A stretch of DNA of 64,000 nt from Welwitschia mirabilis (GCA_051453625.1 JBOZIK010000001.1:155594887-155658886); one strand, 5' to 3'; positions 24,129 to 36,860 are shown, counted from the stretch's first letter. Translations and numbers: made by a program. The notes: generated from the letters alone by a model not told the origin.

Positions 24129-27100
24129 ACATGGAATTGTAGGGGATTACGGTCCTCCTATAAGAAAAAGACCCTATGAAATCTAATCATTCAATATAAC
24201 ATTAATTTAGTTTACTTATAAAAAATGAAGATAAAAAATGATATGGGAAAAATGAATCCAAGACGACAATGGACTTCTTTCACCATTATAGCCTAAGGCA
24301 ACTCTAATGGCCTTCTGATTTCTATTAAAAAAGAGGTAGATCTAATTCATAATAGTAAGAACCACATCACAATTCTCCTTAATAATAAAGGCTAAACTAT
24401 CATAAATCTTTATAGTCCACAACACAATCAATACAAGGCCACAATATTAGAAGAAGCTCAAAGGACTGTCATAGATAAATTTAAATGGCTCATACTGGGT
24501 GACTTTAATCAATGTCTTCATTGCTGGGAAAAATCAGGGGGCAATAACTATAATTTTAGAGGTGCCTCAATACTAAAATACTTTTTGAATAAGACACTCC
24601 CTCGTAGACGTCCCTATTGTTAGGTGTAAATACACATGATTAATTAGAAGAATAAGTACAAATCTAATAATGTCTAAGATTGATAGAGTTCTAGCTAGGA
24701 AGGATCTAGCTAAACTTCCACTTGAAGCCTATGGTTTGAACAGGATTGCCTTAGAGGATTGTCCTATCAAACTCAGAATGGGGGAAATTTCATCCCAAAA
24801 AACTCCATTTCATATGGAATGATATTAGATTAACCAAACAGAAATTAGAGTTCTTTTGGAAAAAATATAGACACAATATGATGGAATCTAACCTATAATT
24901 TTTTTGTACAGAGGCCTCAATACCCTCAAGTATCACATAAAAGATTAGAGAAGAAAAGATAAAGAGAGGTTTAAATTAAAAGCTAAACTTAAGGAGGAAA
25001 TCAAAAGCATCCAAACTAAGCAAGAGGAGGAAGGTAACCAGGATAGTCTTTAGAGCAGTAAATATTAGTGCCTAATGGATCTCCAAAAAATAAATGTTCA
25101 TGAAGAACATTAGTGGAGAGAACGCTCAATGACCAAGTGGCTAAAAGAGGGTGATAAACATACTAGATTATTCTTCTAATAAGCCAATTAGCATAGATCT
25201 GATAACAAGATCAGAAGACTAACTGTGGGAGGTTAAATCATAGAAAATGAAGAGGATATAGCTAAGGAATTACAGGTCCATCTTAAGAGAGTCTAGGAAT
25301 GGAACGATATTACCCCTAGCTTAATTCCAGAAAATAAGAAAGTTTCAAGTGAAGATAATCATATGTTGACTAAACCCCTGAGTAGAGAAGAGATTTTATC
25401 TGTTGTTAGATACATGAAGAATAATTGAGCCTCTGACCCTGATTGTTGGCCAATCGAACTTTTCAAATCCTACTTCTCCATCCTATAGAATAATCTTCAT
25501 GATGTAATGTAGGAAGTCTTCCATAACAGATGGATTCCTCAGAAGAGAAATAGAACTAGGGTGGTACTTATACTGAAAAAAGGAATGCTAGCAAACCAGA
25601 GGATTTTAGGCCTCTAGTTGTTTATAACATCATTTATAGAATTTTTTTGAAACTCATGGTTGGCTGAATCATCCCCTTACTTCCCAATGTGATTTTAGAG
25701 AAACAAGCTGGCTTCATCTAATATATCCAAGATCAAATCCTCTTGACTCATGATATCATTTACTCTATTAAAAAATACAAATTTCCACTCCTTATTGCTA
25801 AATCTTATGATTTTATTAGTTGGTAAGATTTAGAATGTATTATTAGAAAAACAAGCTTTTCTCAAGATATTATTAATCTCTAGCTAGACATGCAGGCTTC
25901 TACTAAACTTAGTATGAAGGTCAATAACTATAAATCAAATTTTTCTTAGTAAAAAGAGGGTTGAGATAAGGTGACCTCCTATTCCCATACCCTTTTCTGT
26001 TTATGATGAATGTATTATAGATTTTCTTAAGAAGGAACAGAGTTATAGGAATCAGAATTGGAGGCCAAACCTTTCTCAATAATTACTATGTAGACAACAC
26101 CATTATCATGATCAGGGCATCATGTTAGTAAGTAAAAGCAATAAAAAATAATATGAACATCTTTGTAAAGGCAACAGGGCTACACATTAATTAGAACAAA
26201 TCAAGAATATACACTTTAGGCAGAAAATGTATCAGAGGAAGTGAAATCACTCGAATCCTACATACAAAGTTAGGAGATCTATAGGATATCTACCTGAGTA
26301 CAAGATAAATATCTGGAATTACATCTTGGAATTCATCCAAAGGTAGTGCAACTTATGGTAAAATAACTATCTCTCCTCGAAGGCCAAAATCATTCTTACA
26401 AGCTCTTACTTAATCTCCTCTTTTTAGTACAAAGCTTCTATTATTGCCTCCCCAAGAAATATCATACAAAAAATCAATTAGATCTTAAAGGATTTTATTT
26501 GATCAGAAGAAAAGGATTACCATTGAATTCATCTCTATAAATGGAAGACTATTGATCACCTAAAGGAATCAGGAGGTTGAANNNNNNNNNNNNNNNNNNN
26601 NNNNNNNNNNNNNNNNNNNNNNNNNNNNNNNNNNNNNNNNNNNNNNNNNNNNNNNNNNNNNNCTGATTTGATTAATTACAAATACAGAGATTGGACAATT
26701 GATCATGGGGAGTCCTATCTAAGGAAACATCTCAGCAAATCTCACCAATAAGTCATGGACTTAGACATTTATCAGTCTGATTCAACCAAGCAGATCCTTT
26801 TAAAGAAGTATGAAAAACATGATGTATATAAGAAGTATTAGAAGGTATAGATTCCAAAAAAAATTAAGGTTTTTTGCTGGCTAAAAGACCACTAAATAAT
26901 TTTAACTAAAGAAAAATTACTCAAAAGGGAATTCCAAGTAGACTCTAACTATCCCATCTTCCAGTCTAATCTAGAAACAGCATAGCATCTTTTTCATCAA
27001 TGCGTTTGGAGCAAATAATTAATTTTCATAATGACGAGGTACTATTAAACCTGTAACACCCTTGGCATACATTTATTAGATGGTATCTGCCTGATATTTT

Positions 27101-27150
27101 GGTAAATTTGGTGGATTAGAAATAATTTAATTTTAAATAATGCCCTTCTA
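24129..27150 (+). pseudogene. LINE ORF2: endonuclease, reverse transcriptase, zf-RVT
   Basis: The start of the APE-type endonuclease is TWNCRGLR at 24129-24152, with WLILGDFNQ near 24486 as a later active-site strand. The linker with MTKWLKEGDK is near 25130. The RT domain runs from about 25370 (PLSREEI, ASDPDCWPIELFK) to at least 26580. The catalytic box appears as YVDN at 26087-26098 in place of the usual F/Y-A-D-D, so the second Asp is lost. A zinc-binding zf-RVT region follows at 26870-27020 (HLFHQCVWSK), then WWIRNNLI near 27112. ORF2 would nick the target and prime cDNA synthesis. It is dead from stops and the changed catalytic box. Confidence 0.85.
26582..26662. other. assembly gap of 81 N
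   Basis: The gap lies between the RT and zf-RVT parts of LINE ORF2. Confidence 0.99.
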
Positions 27151-28560
27151 CTCTTTCCTATAAATACAGCAAGGAGGATCGTTCACCTTCACTTCCAAAT
27201 CAAAGTTACAATGAAAGCCACTCCAACATTGAGCCTTCTGATCCAGGCCTCTTCAAAGGATGTCCTACTCTATAGGAGAAAATATAAACAGTGAGGTGGA
27301 GACTCCTTTTGCATAATCTTAAAGGAGACCAGGGGGCTGATATCACCCCCTTCTATAGATGATGGATAAGAGGATGCACCACGTTCTGAAGAACTCTAAT
27401 AGAAATCTCTAAAGACTCCCTCTCTAGGCTGCTAGAGATCCCTATAGAAGGTGAGCAAATTTCATTTAGAAGTAGAGAAAAATGCAAATCTCNNNNNNNN
27501 NNNNNNNNNNNNNNNNNNNNNNNNNNNNNNNNNNNNNNNNNNNNNNNNNNNNNNNNNCCTCCTTAGGGACTAGGTGCAAAACTCGTGAATTATTACTTCA
27601 TCTAATCAGGGAATTGCTACAAGGTTTTAGGTATTTATTTTTCTTTTCTTAAAGCACTTGACTTGAGATATCAGTTGAACTTGCCATTCTTTTTTATCTA
27701 AGTTCTTAAATAGAAGGATTCCTCAAGGCACCTAGGATTAATTTTGGCTCTTTGAAGATAAACATAAGAAGCTAGGGTAAGAGAAGCCCCTCCCTCCCCC
27801 CTCCCCCATCACCCTGTCATCGTCCTCACCAGATTCCCCCTAGGAGAACATATACAAGAGTAACCCCTTCAAAAAAGGAACCCTATTCTAGAGGAAACTG
27901 CTGCATAAGGTAGCCCTAGCAAGAGAGGGACAACTTTGTCCCTAAGTCATTTAGAGGATAATTCTTCATCCCCAGTCCAAAAAAGGACAGCTGAGGAACA
28001 TTACTCTAGCACAGCCCAAGAATCAACTCAAGATAAACTATTACCCAACACTCAGGAGCAAGGTGGGGATGCTCAGCCCTCCTCTACTTTAGCCTCAGGT
28101 CCTAGCTCTCCACAAAACTTCACTTCTGATTCTTCTTCAGTGGAAATATGACCTCAACCTCAGGAGGACATCGACATGAATGTAGCTAGATAAGAGGTGT
28201 TGCTAGAAACCATGCAAAAACTAAAGCGATGTTCATTCATCACACTAAGGCTCTCTCATAGAGCCCTATCTTAGGTCATTAAATTAAGCTACAAGAAGAA
28301 AAATCTTTATCTCTATCCAGACAAAAATCTAGAAGGTGTGGAAGAATTTAAGAAGATAAATTAAGCATTTGAAGTCCTCTTTGATGATTTGGGTAGATTT
28401 CTTCTTAACCATAACCATGATAACATGTTCCCATTCTATAGATAATTGTAATCCTCCCCTTTTAGGTCTATTCCCCACTAAAACTGAGTTTTATGTAACT
28501 TCTGGTCTCAAGGTGCATTTTTGTCCTAGTCTGTTAATAGTACTATGTTCCTTTTTTTTT
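27150..28560 (+). other. LINE 3' region, product not recognised
   Basis: After the zf-RVT domain there is about 1.4 kb before the tail, longer than usual. The frame at 27150-27480 continues with few stops but I see no RNase H motif. After the gap (27493-27557) comes a C-rich run at 27787-27808. An open stretch at 27936-28151 (71 codons) is rich in Ser, Gln, Thr and Pro and has no recognised domain. It may be C-terminal LINE sequence or a small insertion captured within the LINE. Confidence 0.45.
27493..27557. other. assembly gap of 65 N
   Basis: There is no sequence; the gap lies in the LINE 3' region. Confidence 0.99.
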
Positions 28561-28783
28561 TGGTCTATTTTCTCTACATTTTTACTAAACTAGATAGGCA
28601 GATTCCTATGACTATATCATCAAGGGATGATTTCATCCCCATTTTGGCTTATTTCTTAATTCCCTCTTTACATCTAGTAGACCACTTCCTTTTATAAACA
28701 ATTCAATTATCCTATTATTCTTGGGCGTTTTTGCCTCTGATATAAATTTTCTAGTTTAATATACATACCTTTTTAAAAAAAAT
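28560..28783 (+). other. 3' untranslated tail of the LINE
   Basis: The region ends TTGGGCGTTTTTGCCTCTGATATAAATTTTCTAG and then TTTTTAAAAAAAAT directly before the right target duplication. A short A-rich end next to a target duplication is the signature of target-primed reverse transcription. Confidence 0.75.
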
Positions 28784-28796
28784 AAGTAATTATTTT
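28784..28796 (+). repeat. right target site duplication of the LINE
   Basis: AAGTAATTATTTT pairs with 22804-22816 with one mismatch. The bases after it restore the gypsy protease frame. Confidence 0.85.
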
Positions 28797-29526
28797 ATGT
28801 AATTATGAAGCAACTCATTACTTCATATCTCCTAGGATTGTTATAAGTGAAAAATTCTGTTGTGCTCTAATTGAGAGATGCATAGAATAGTAAATTAATC
28901 CATGTCAAAGGTTAATCAATAGGTTCAAAATTGTACTTTATCCATAAGTGGGGACGATTTTTAGATATAACTAATTATTATCGATTTATAAAAAGATAAT
29001 ATTATTTTTAGTGTAAATTAATTAATGCAAAAGAGAGTAGTTATAAATTGTAAAAATCATCAAGTAGAAATGATGAATCACAGTCAAAAACTAATCTTCT
29101 AAGATCATTACAAATTAGTAGTGAAGAATATAATTAATGAAAATAATATAAAAAGAGAAATTAAGAGATGATTATTGATTTATATTTTGTACCTAAAATT
29201 AATTATCTTAAAGGAAAGAGAAACTTTAGTAAAGAATATACTAATAGTCTAAGAATATCTTGATGTATTTACAATAGAATTATCAGAAATGCCAGCACTT
29301 CAGGAAGTTGAGTTTTCTATTATATTAATCTAAAGAACACAAACAATTTCTAAGACATCATATTGAACGTCTTCTATAGAAATGAAAGAAGTAAAAATTT
29401 AGCTTCAAAACTCTTACAAAAAGATTTCATTCATTTTGGTATGTCATTATAGGAAGCACTAGTATTATTTGTAAAGAACAAAGATGAATGCTAAGATTAT
29501 GCATTGATTATAGATAGCTAAATAAG
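28797..29526 (+). pseudogene. Tekay-like gypsy protease and 5' RT fragment
   Basis: Immediately after the LINE, 28803-28832 reads NYEATHYFIS, aligned to the gypsy protease motif DSGATHSFIS, with the catalytic Asp changed to Asn. The stretch to 29280 is too decayed to read. From about 29305 EVEFSIILI begins RT. EALVLFVKNKDEC near 29460 and a frame-shifted CIDYR-like piece near 29495 follow, aligned to APVLFVKKKDG and LCIDYR of plant gypsy RT. It breaks off where the 3.4-kb repeat starts at about 29527. No later pol domain or 3' LTR of this element is seen. Confidence 0.75.
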
Positions 29527-32500
29527 ACTTGCCCTCTCAGAAAAATTTGTCCTAATTCACTTGCAGTAGGATATCATAGCATTAAAAATTAGAGTTAAGT
29601 AGATGCATAAATTTTTCTCCTTAACTTAGAAATTTTATTTTACCAATTATCTTATACTTTTAAATTTTTGTAAAACATTGATTAATAATTGGAATGATAA
29701 ACAAACAAAGTACATAGTTAACTGTAAGAATTTAATTCAAAATAATTAACACTTAATAAGATAATATAGACATTAAAAAGTTCACAGACATGTGAATGTC
29801 TTAAGATAGCTAAATTCCAATTTTAACACCTATAATTTCCAAAGTAAAATTACTTACATAAAAAATCAAATGGAATTTAGTATAAAAGCAAGTAAATAGA
29901 TGATCAAGTAGTGAGATAACTCAACTAAGAGATCTGACTAAGAAATCATTTAGATAATGGAAAAAGGAAGGCTCTTCTTATGGTTAAGATGATCTTCCAA
30001 GTGAATTGCTTCTATTATATTTATTGTGTAATGAAAATAATTAAGTAATTAATAAATTTTCAACCATTATCCATTAACCTTTTATTTTTCATTCGATTTT
30101 GAATTTGAAAATTCTAACTCAACCATTAGATGTACTTCTTTAGTAAAATAAGAACCAAACTACATAGAGACCAATTGATTAAAAAGAAAAGGTAGATGAG
30201 TATTTTTGAAGAGAAGTAATTTGTAATAAATGAAATAAAAGATAAAAAGTTTAATATTTTTTAGATTTCAATAATATTTTATCAAACTAGTGCAAAGTAT
30301 TATAAGATAATTTCCATTCAAGGATTAATATTGTAATTGATAATCAGTAAAGTAAAAACAAATGATATTACTTAAAAAGAAAGGGAAGAATTAAGGAGTA
30401 TTAAGAAGGTTCTTAGGATAATTGATTAGGACATGTTTAATATAACTAATAAGTTCCCTCGGATTCAACTCAAGGCATAGATTTTTATAAAGAAAGTAAA
30501 GTTTCTACCAATTCAAGGTTCCCAGACATTTTAAATCATGTTCTTCAAAAGTACAAACATTATCAAAAGCACAAGGTAATGTGTAATTAAACATAAAATA
30601 AATAATCTTATTTTGAATTTCATATGGAAGTACAAGTAAAAGAGATGAAAAAACATTCTTACTATGGTTAGACTCTTCAAGTTTTATTCTTTCATTGGAT
30701 GTAATAAGTCTATCCTAAATTGGATTTTGTTGAATATCCATGAATTCTTTCTTATCCTTTTTTTCCTAATTGTTTTCATTGTTGTTTTGAAGAATATCAT
30801 CATTCTCTAAGTTGTTAGATTCACCAAAAAACTCTTAAAGTTAAATGTGATTATTATGTTTATCATGTGTTGGAAAGTTTTTAGATTTTTCTAGAGTTAA
30901 TACTTGTGTATCACATTGATATTTCAAAAGTAGGTGGATATTGGAAAAATAATCTAATATATGTACATCATAATATAATTAACCCTATCCTCATTTTGGT
31001 GAATTAAAACATCATTGTGCTCATACTAGCTATCTCTTAGATGGTGGAGTATTGGACATTCACTTTCATCATCATTAAAATAAGAGTTGTTGCTATTTTA
31101 TGTAGTAGTTTTAATATTCTTCTCATTATTTGCAAGATAAGAGGTAGTAGAAATGATTAGCGTAGGATTGGGAGTGTTGTTATTTCTCACAAATTTATGT
31201 AATAACTCCTATTAATCTCTCCAAATTCTTACTGAATCTATTAAATTGACTTTCACATTGATAAAAAGATAGATACAGGGGATTTGTTTCTTCTCCATAT
31301 TCTTTTATGGAAGGAGGTTAATATTTGTCAAATCAATTATAGCATGTTTTGTTTAAAATGAAGGAGAATACCTAAATCATTGGAACTCATCATTATTCAT
31401 AAATAAAGTTTGATAAGAAAAAGGAATCTAATTCTTGGTTTCAACAACATTCTTAAATGTAAAGTTCCTCTGTTTTAAAGTAAAGATTTTATGTAACTTT
31501 TTTTATTTAATTCACAAAAGCAAATGAGAAAAAGAGAATAAAAAAATTTATTTGGATAGTAAGTGGGATTGAAATGGAAAGTATGTAAGAAAGAAACATT
31601 AAGATAAACACTTTGAAAATTATTTCAAATAAAACAAAAAAGATAGTCTTGTTCCACTCTTGAAGCAATTTTTTTTTTTTCACTTGCAGTTCTTGAATTG
31701 GAATCAACCAAACCTTCTTTAATATTTTTTTTCAAGAAAATATTTTATTTATAGTTTCTTATCATCATGCTATATGATGAAAAAAATGTTAAGCAAATTT
31801 ATTTACATCCACATGAAAACATTCTTCCAAATCACATGAAGCATAAAAAGTAAGTCATACTAATAATGAATGTGACGCTCACTTAGATCGCATAAAGCAC
31901 AAAGTGTAGGCTAAGTATTTTGTATTGTAAACTAGTGAAGCAAACAAAGGAATATTAAAATATTAATTCATTTTAAAATAAAGGCATATTAATTTTTAAT
32001 ATTTTTAATAACTTAAGAATAAAATCAGCAATGCCAGTGATGAGGTGATGTCAATGGAATATAATAGAAATAAGTATGCAATAGACTAGAAATGCAATGA
32101 TCTAAATGAAATCAATTAATCAATTTACCAACTTATTGTTCCCAAGTTATCCCTTATGCTCTATATCAAAATAGATTCAATCTAAGATAGTATTAAATTA
32201 ACATTAACATAAAACATAAGGACTATAAAGAGAGAATTTAGAAAAGAACACTTTCTTTTATTACGAATTATATTTCAAAGGCATCTAATTACAAACAGTT
32301 GTACCTTAATGGAGGAAACATAATCCAATACCAAGAAAAAATTCTTTCAAAAGTAGATGGGTCCCTTATTTAAAATCTTACAATGTTACAAGTATTATTA
32401 ATGCAAATAAAATGAATAAATTAGATGCCAAATGTGGTTTTTATAGGTTTGAAAGAATGATTATAATCAATAGGAGATTATTGCATTAAAAATTTGGTAA

Positions 32501-32960
32501 TAGATGAAAAAATCATTCATTTGTTATAGACCATTGTCTACCTAGTATTTGTCCAGACAAGCTATTAGGATGAGGTATCTAACCATTTACTGATTCCTTA
32601 CCATGTTAGACTCTTTAAATCCTATTAAAATTTATTCATCTATTTCCTTCATCTAGATGACAAGGGGGTGGATGACACTCCAAAATCTATTGTTTAATTC
32701 CTTAATAGTTTTTCTCTGGTTATCAAATTGAGTGTGAAAATTAAAAACTTTCTTAGGCATCCATAATTATAATTACAACTCTAGTACTTGATGAAAATAT
32801 ATTTACTTAATACATTATAATGCTATTAAACCTTGTTCTTATCTCATCACTTGTTCATTAAAGATCTAATAATAAGATCATGATGCATCTTGCTTAGAAA
32901 AACATCTAGAAAGAGTCAAAAATGCTAAAAACTATGTTCATTGATTGTGAATTAGATTTT
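29527..32960. repeat. 3.4-kb unidentified repeat family, copy B (most complete)
   Basis: It is collinear with A1 (2358-5408) and then with A2 (8225-9360), so this copy unites both parts. It lacks about 300 bases that A1 has near 4690-4985. No conserved open frame is present. The left boundary cuts the gypsy RT. The right boundary falls at a T-run and A-run near 32962-32980. Identity to A1 is high enough to follow by eye over kilobases, with many small indels. Confidence 0.7.
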
Positions 32961-34139
32961 GCTTTTTTTTTTTAAAAAACCTTCCAAATGAGCCTTAAAT
33001 ATAGTCCACAAAAATTGTTAAATAATATGGCCAATTTGGCCTCATAATATAATGTTAACGTCTTCTCTACAATTGTTTGAGAACTTTTAAAAAAATCAAA
33101 AGTATTATAGGAAAATAAGATTATCCTCTATCATAGGATCTTCTAAATAGAAAAACTATTATTCAATTAATGAATAACGAAGAGAGCTAATAGACGAGAA
33201 GTATAAATAACTATACTATCAATAGGAGGTGTTAAAGATATAACCTAAAATGATAACTAAATGGTTAACGTAATGCCATTTTTATTTTTCCCCTTGAAAT
33301 ATTGATATTTCTATTTACAAAAATTACTAATTATGCAAGGTTATCCTAGGATAACATGATAACCTTATTAAAACTTCCTAATCCTTGTTTTAATTTTAAG
33401 GATTCCTTAAAAATATTTATTACAATCTTCACTTGTTTAGTTCTAGTGGTGTCTTTGATGGCTTCCATGAAATACCCTTTTAAAATATTCATTTAATTCT
33501 ATTTTCTAACCACTACAATCATTATAGGTAATAATGTGAGTAATAAAAAATAATTTGGAGTTAATATTTTTATTAGAGTTGATTTTTCCTTAATTGTTTG
33601 GAGATGTAACCATGACTTACAAGAAGGTTTCGTTATTCTTTTCTCTTTTAATTTTTTTTTGTTTTTAAATATTTCTAAATCCTATTAAAGTTTTACTAAT
33701 TTATTTAATATCATGTTTACTAAAAATGAATGCTTGTCCTTTCATAGTAAATTTTATTTTATGTTGTAATAGGGCTCATAAAACTTATAAATTCTCTTAT
33801 CATTATATTCCATGCTCATAGTTAGTGAGGATAACTAGCACAACTATTTTATTTTATTCTTAAACTTTTGTAACATAGTGTCTTGAAATTTGTTTTTAAA
33901 ATTTAATTTAATGAATAATTTTTATTTTTGTAAAAAAAAGTCTTCTTTTTTATAGTCATAGTTTACAAGTCTTATTGAGCATTTCCAATTTAATCACAAA
34001 TGGTTTTCACTTGAAAAAAATCTTCATAAAGGCCTCTTAATGAAATGAAAACTCATTTTTATTTAGTTTTACCTCTCCTTTTTTTTAATTTTTCTTCTTT
34101 TTTTAATACATAAATTGTATTATAGAAACTATTTCATGA
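32961..34139. other. unassigned AT-rich spacer
   Basis: I see nothing recognisable: no domain, LTR end or clear repeat partner. Confidence 0.5.
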
Positions 34140-34236
34140 GAGAGATTCTCTATTTGAAAGAAGTGGCTCTATTGATTGTTTTTCTCCTTAAGGAAATATT
34201 TTGCCCTCTCAGGGCTTATTTTCATAAGAAATAAAT

Positions 34237-34283
<47 letters not shown>

Positions 34284-34640
34284 TGTTTCTCTAAGTAGAG
34301 AAGCTATTTAAGTGAGTTCTTCTCTTTATAATGGAGCTTCTCTTAAAATAAAAAAGCTACTTACTTTAACACTTCTCTTCATAAGGAAAGGTGCTCATAC
34401 AAGAACTCCTTTATTTCAAAAAAGCTCTCAGAGAAGTGCTTTTCTTAGGTATAGAATTAGTTCAATATATATTTTCTATCAAAATATTAGAGAGGCTCAA
34501 ATTAGTTCTTTTGTTTATAAATAAAATATAAATAAGATCTGTTCTTATAGAGAAAAGCTATTAAGTTAACAAGTCTCTTAAATAGAAAAGTGGCTTAAAA
34601 AAAATCTTCTCTTAGAATAGAGAAGATACTTGTGGGAGTA
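34140..34640. repeat. degenerate minisatellite of TTCTCTTxATAGAGAAGCT units
   Basis: Roughly 35-45 base units built on the self-complementary words TTCTCT and AGAGAA recur from 34140 to 34640, for example near 34288, 34320, 34370, 34430, 34545 and 34605. The GA microsatellite lies in the middle. The open stretch at 34312-34524 falls entirely inside the repeats. Confidence 0.55.
34239..34281 (+). repeat. GA dinucleotide microsatellite
   Basis: A perfect GA run of about 43 bases is followed by GTGTGT. It probably grew from the AGAGA words of the surrounding minisatellite. Confidence 0.95.
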
Positions 34641-35879
34641 CCTTTAATGTGAAATAATTTGCTAAAAATCTAATAATTTCACATCATAATAATATTCATC
34701 CATCTTACTCCTTTAACAATAAAATTTTGACATTTACTTAATAATGTTATAATGGGAGAGGTCATCATGGTGGATTTACAAAATGAGTTAAAAAAGTAGT
34801 AAAGTTGCAATCTATTTAACAAAATGAAAATAAAATATTATTACCTATTTACATCTTATGAATACTTTTGCTTATGCCATTAATTCATATAGAATTATTA
34901 TTTAAGAAATTTTAACCTTCACTTACTATAACATGCCTATAATATGATAGTAAATCAAGTACTAAATGATTTGAATTAGGTTTAAAATAAAGAATTCAAA
35001 AGGAGTATTTCAACATCTAAAATAGCGTTAGTTGATAATGAAAGAAATATGAAGAGAGGAAATAATTTAAAAGGCAATGATGCACCCTATATGCTACTTT
35101 ATTAGTTTCTAAAAAATGGATTCTAAATAAAAAGGTGATCTTTTAAAATATGGTGGTATGATATCATGATAAGTGGACTTGGATTTAAGTGATGTCAAAT
35201 AAGAAAATAAAGTCACATGATTGCAACTATATAAAGGTAGCTAATAATGATTAGAAGGGTGAATTATAAATTTAGAATGATATCATATAAAATGATTTAT
35301 CATTCTTATGTGGATTGAGAATTAAGGTGAAACCATCATGAAAGATAAAGAGAGGGAGAAAGAGTGTTTGTGGGTTTAATTAATAATCTACTAATTAGAT
35401 TAGAATAGATTCTCTGTATCTAAAAGAGTTTCTTATAAAATAGCATAATAGGCTAATATAGAAAAAATATCTAAAGTGTTTTTAAGATGGAAGAAAAAGT
35501 ACTTAGATTAGACTAAAAGTGATCTTTTAAAGTTAGAAAGTGATCTTTTAGTATGACATGAAAAGCTAATATAGAAGGAGTGAGGAGAATACATAAATAT
35601 AGAACAAAGAAAAGTGAGGTAATTAACATGAAAAAGTTAATGAGATAAATAACAACTCTTATGAGGGAGTAGTCTAGGATGGAGAAGGGCACCATTTAAG
35701 AATTGCTATATTAAAAACACTTAAATTATTCCAAAAGGTGCATTTAAGGAGTTGACAAGAAGAGAAGTTATGGAATAAAAGGGATCTTTTCAATTTACTT
35801 AAGAATTAGAAAAGATCCTTTAAATCCTCAATGATGCAACTCATTCAAAGGAGAAAAGTACTCCTTCTTGATAACTTTG
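34641..35879. other. unassigned AT-rich spacer
   Basis: No coding domain is seen. A local duplication of AGTGATCTTTTA lies near 35517 and 35540. Open frames are short and unremarkable. Confidence 0.5.
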
Positions 35880-36440
35880 TAAAAGATGGGTGCAATCCAA
35901 ACTTGTAGAAGAGTTATTTTACAGTTATAGAATGGGTTTGTTAAGACACATCAAAGGATACTTTCTACTATTTCAAAGAAGGCCTTCTAGATGAGTAGAA
36001 TAAACCTTTAAAACTTATGGAAGGGTCTTTTTATAATTTTAAATAGTGCTCTTTTATACTTTTAGAAGGGGTTTTTAAAACTTGTAGAAGGGTCATTTTA
36101 CTTTTTAAAAGGAGGCCTTTTACACTAGTAGAAGAGGGCTTTATAATTAATAGATAGTTTATACCATTCTAGAGGAGGCCTTCTACACTAATAGAAGGGA
36201 TTTCTAAAATTTATAGAAGAGTTTTTTTATAATTTTAAGAGGGTGTATTCAAAACTTTATAAAATAAATATTTGAGGCTAGAAGTGGTTTTCTATTATTT
36301 TTAAAAGGCATTTTAGAAATGTAATACTCATATGTCTTAGAAAGAATCTTCTAAAATTATACAGGAATATGTCTAACTAATTTATAATGTATCCTCTAAG
36401 TTTCAAAAGGAATCCTTCTAAAGCTAAATGAAACTTATGT
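35880..36440 (+). repeat. degenerate tandem array of TTGTAGAAGGG units
   Basis: About 15 imperfect units built on CTTxTAGAAGGGxTTTT with a spacing of about 30-35 bases run through 35905-36430. Some alternate as GGAGGCCTTxTACACTAxTAGAAGGG, near 36112 and 36174. The array lies upstream of a possible copia LTR end at 36860 and could be part of its U3. Confidence 0.65.
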
Positions 36441-36860
36441 CATAGCTCTTGTTTTGTATTTTAATTACTTTTCTTTTCTAGCCTATAAGTACCCTAATGC
36501 TTATAGATAATTATTATTACTATTAAAAATGATATTTATAGGTCTTCATTTAAGTTAAATAACATGTTATTTTCAGAAGAAAAACTACATGCACATAAAC
36601 TTGTAAATGAAATTGATCATGTCATAATGTAATGTTATAAATGAAGTACAATAGTAGGGCAAAGAAGGATTTTCTTGATTTACTATAGTTGGTTTTATTT
36701 TAACATCTTTTTAATAAAATGTCTTTCATAGTGATATTCAATTATTACAAGTGTACAACTTTGAAGATTGAATGGAGTAATACCTAATTTAGTTTGCCTT
36801 ATTTTACACTTAATGATCTTAATATATCATTATAATCTTTAGATTAATTTATTTCTTACA
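36441..36860 (+). repeat. possible 3' part of a copia-type 5' LTR
   Basis: A TATA-like CCTATAAGTACCC near 36481 is followed about 380 bases later by TTCTTACA, and then a primer-site-like sequence. No second LTR copy was found, so the start cannot be set. Confidence 0.35.

Larger units (their letters stand above)
22817..28783 (+). mobile_element. full-length L1-type LINE inserted in the gypsy protease
   Basis: This is a non-LTR retrotransposon with ORF1 (DUF4283-like region plus zinc knuckles) and ORF2 (APE endonuclease, RT, zinc-binding C-terminal domain). It is followed by a 3' tail with A-rich end (TTTTTAAAAAAAAT). Target duplications of 13 bp flank it, which defines both ends. The length of about 6 kb is normal for plant L1 elements. 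Two gaps (26582-26662 and 27493-27557) lie inside. Both ORFs are broken by stops, yet domains are easy to read, so it is younger than the host gypsy or decayed more slowly. Confidence 0.88.

Noticed and set aside
27052-27080. TGTAACACCCTTGG, which looks like a Tekay-type LTR start
   Set aside because: It falls within continuous LINE ORF2 reading (between the zf-RVT motif and WWIRNNLI), and no LTR partner exists.
35880-36440. CRISPR-like array
   Set aside because: Units are degenerate with variable spacing and no unique spacers between identical repeats, and the context is plant transposon DNA.
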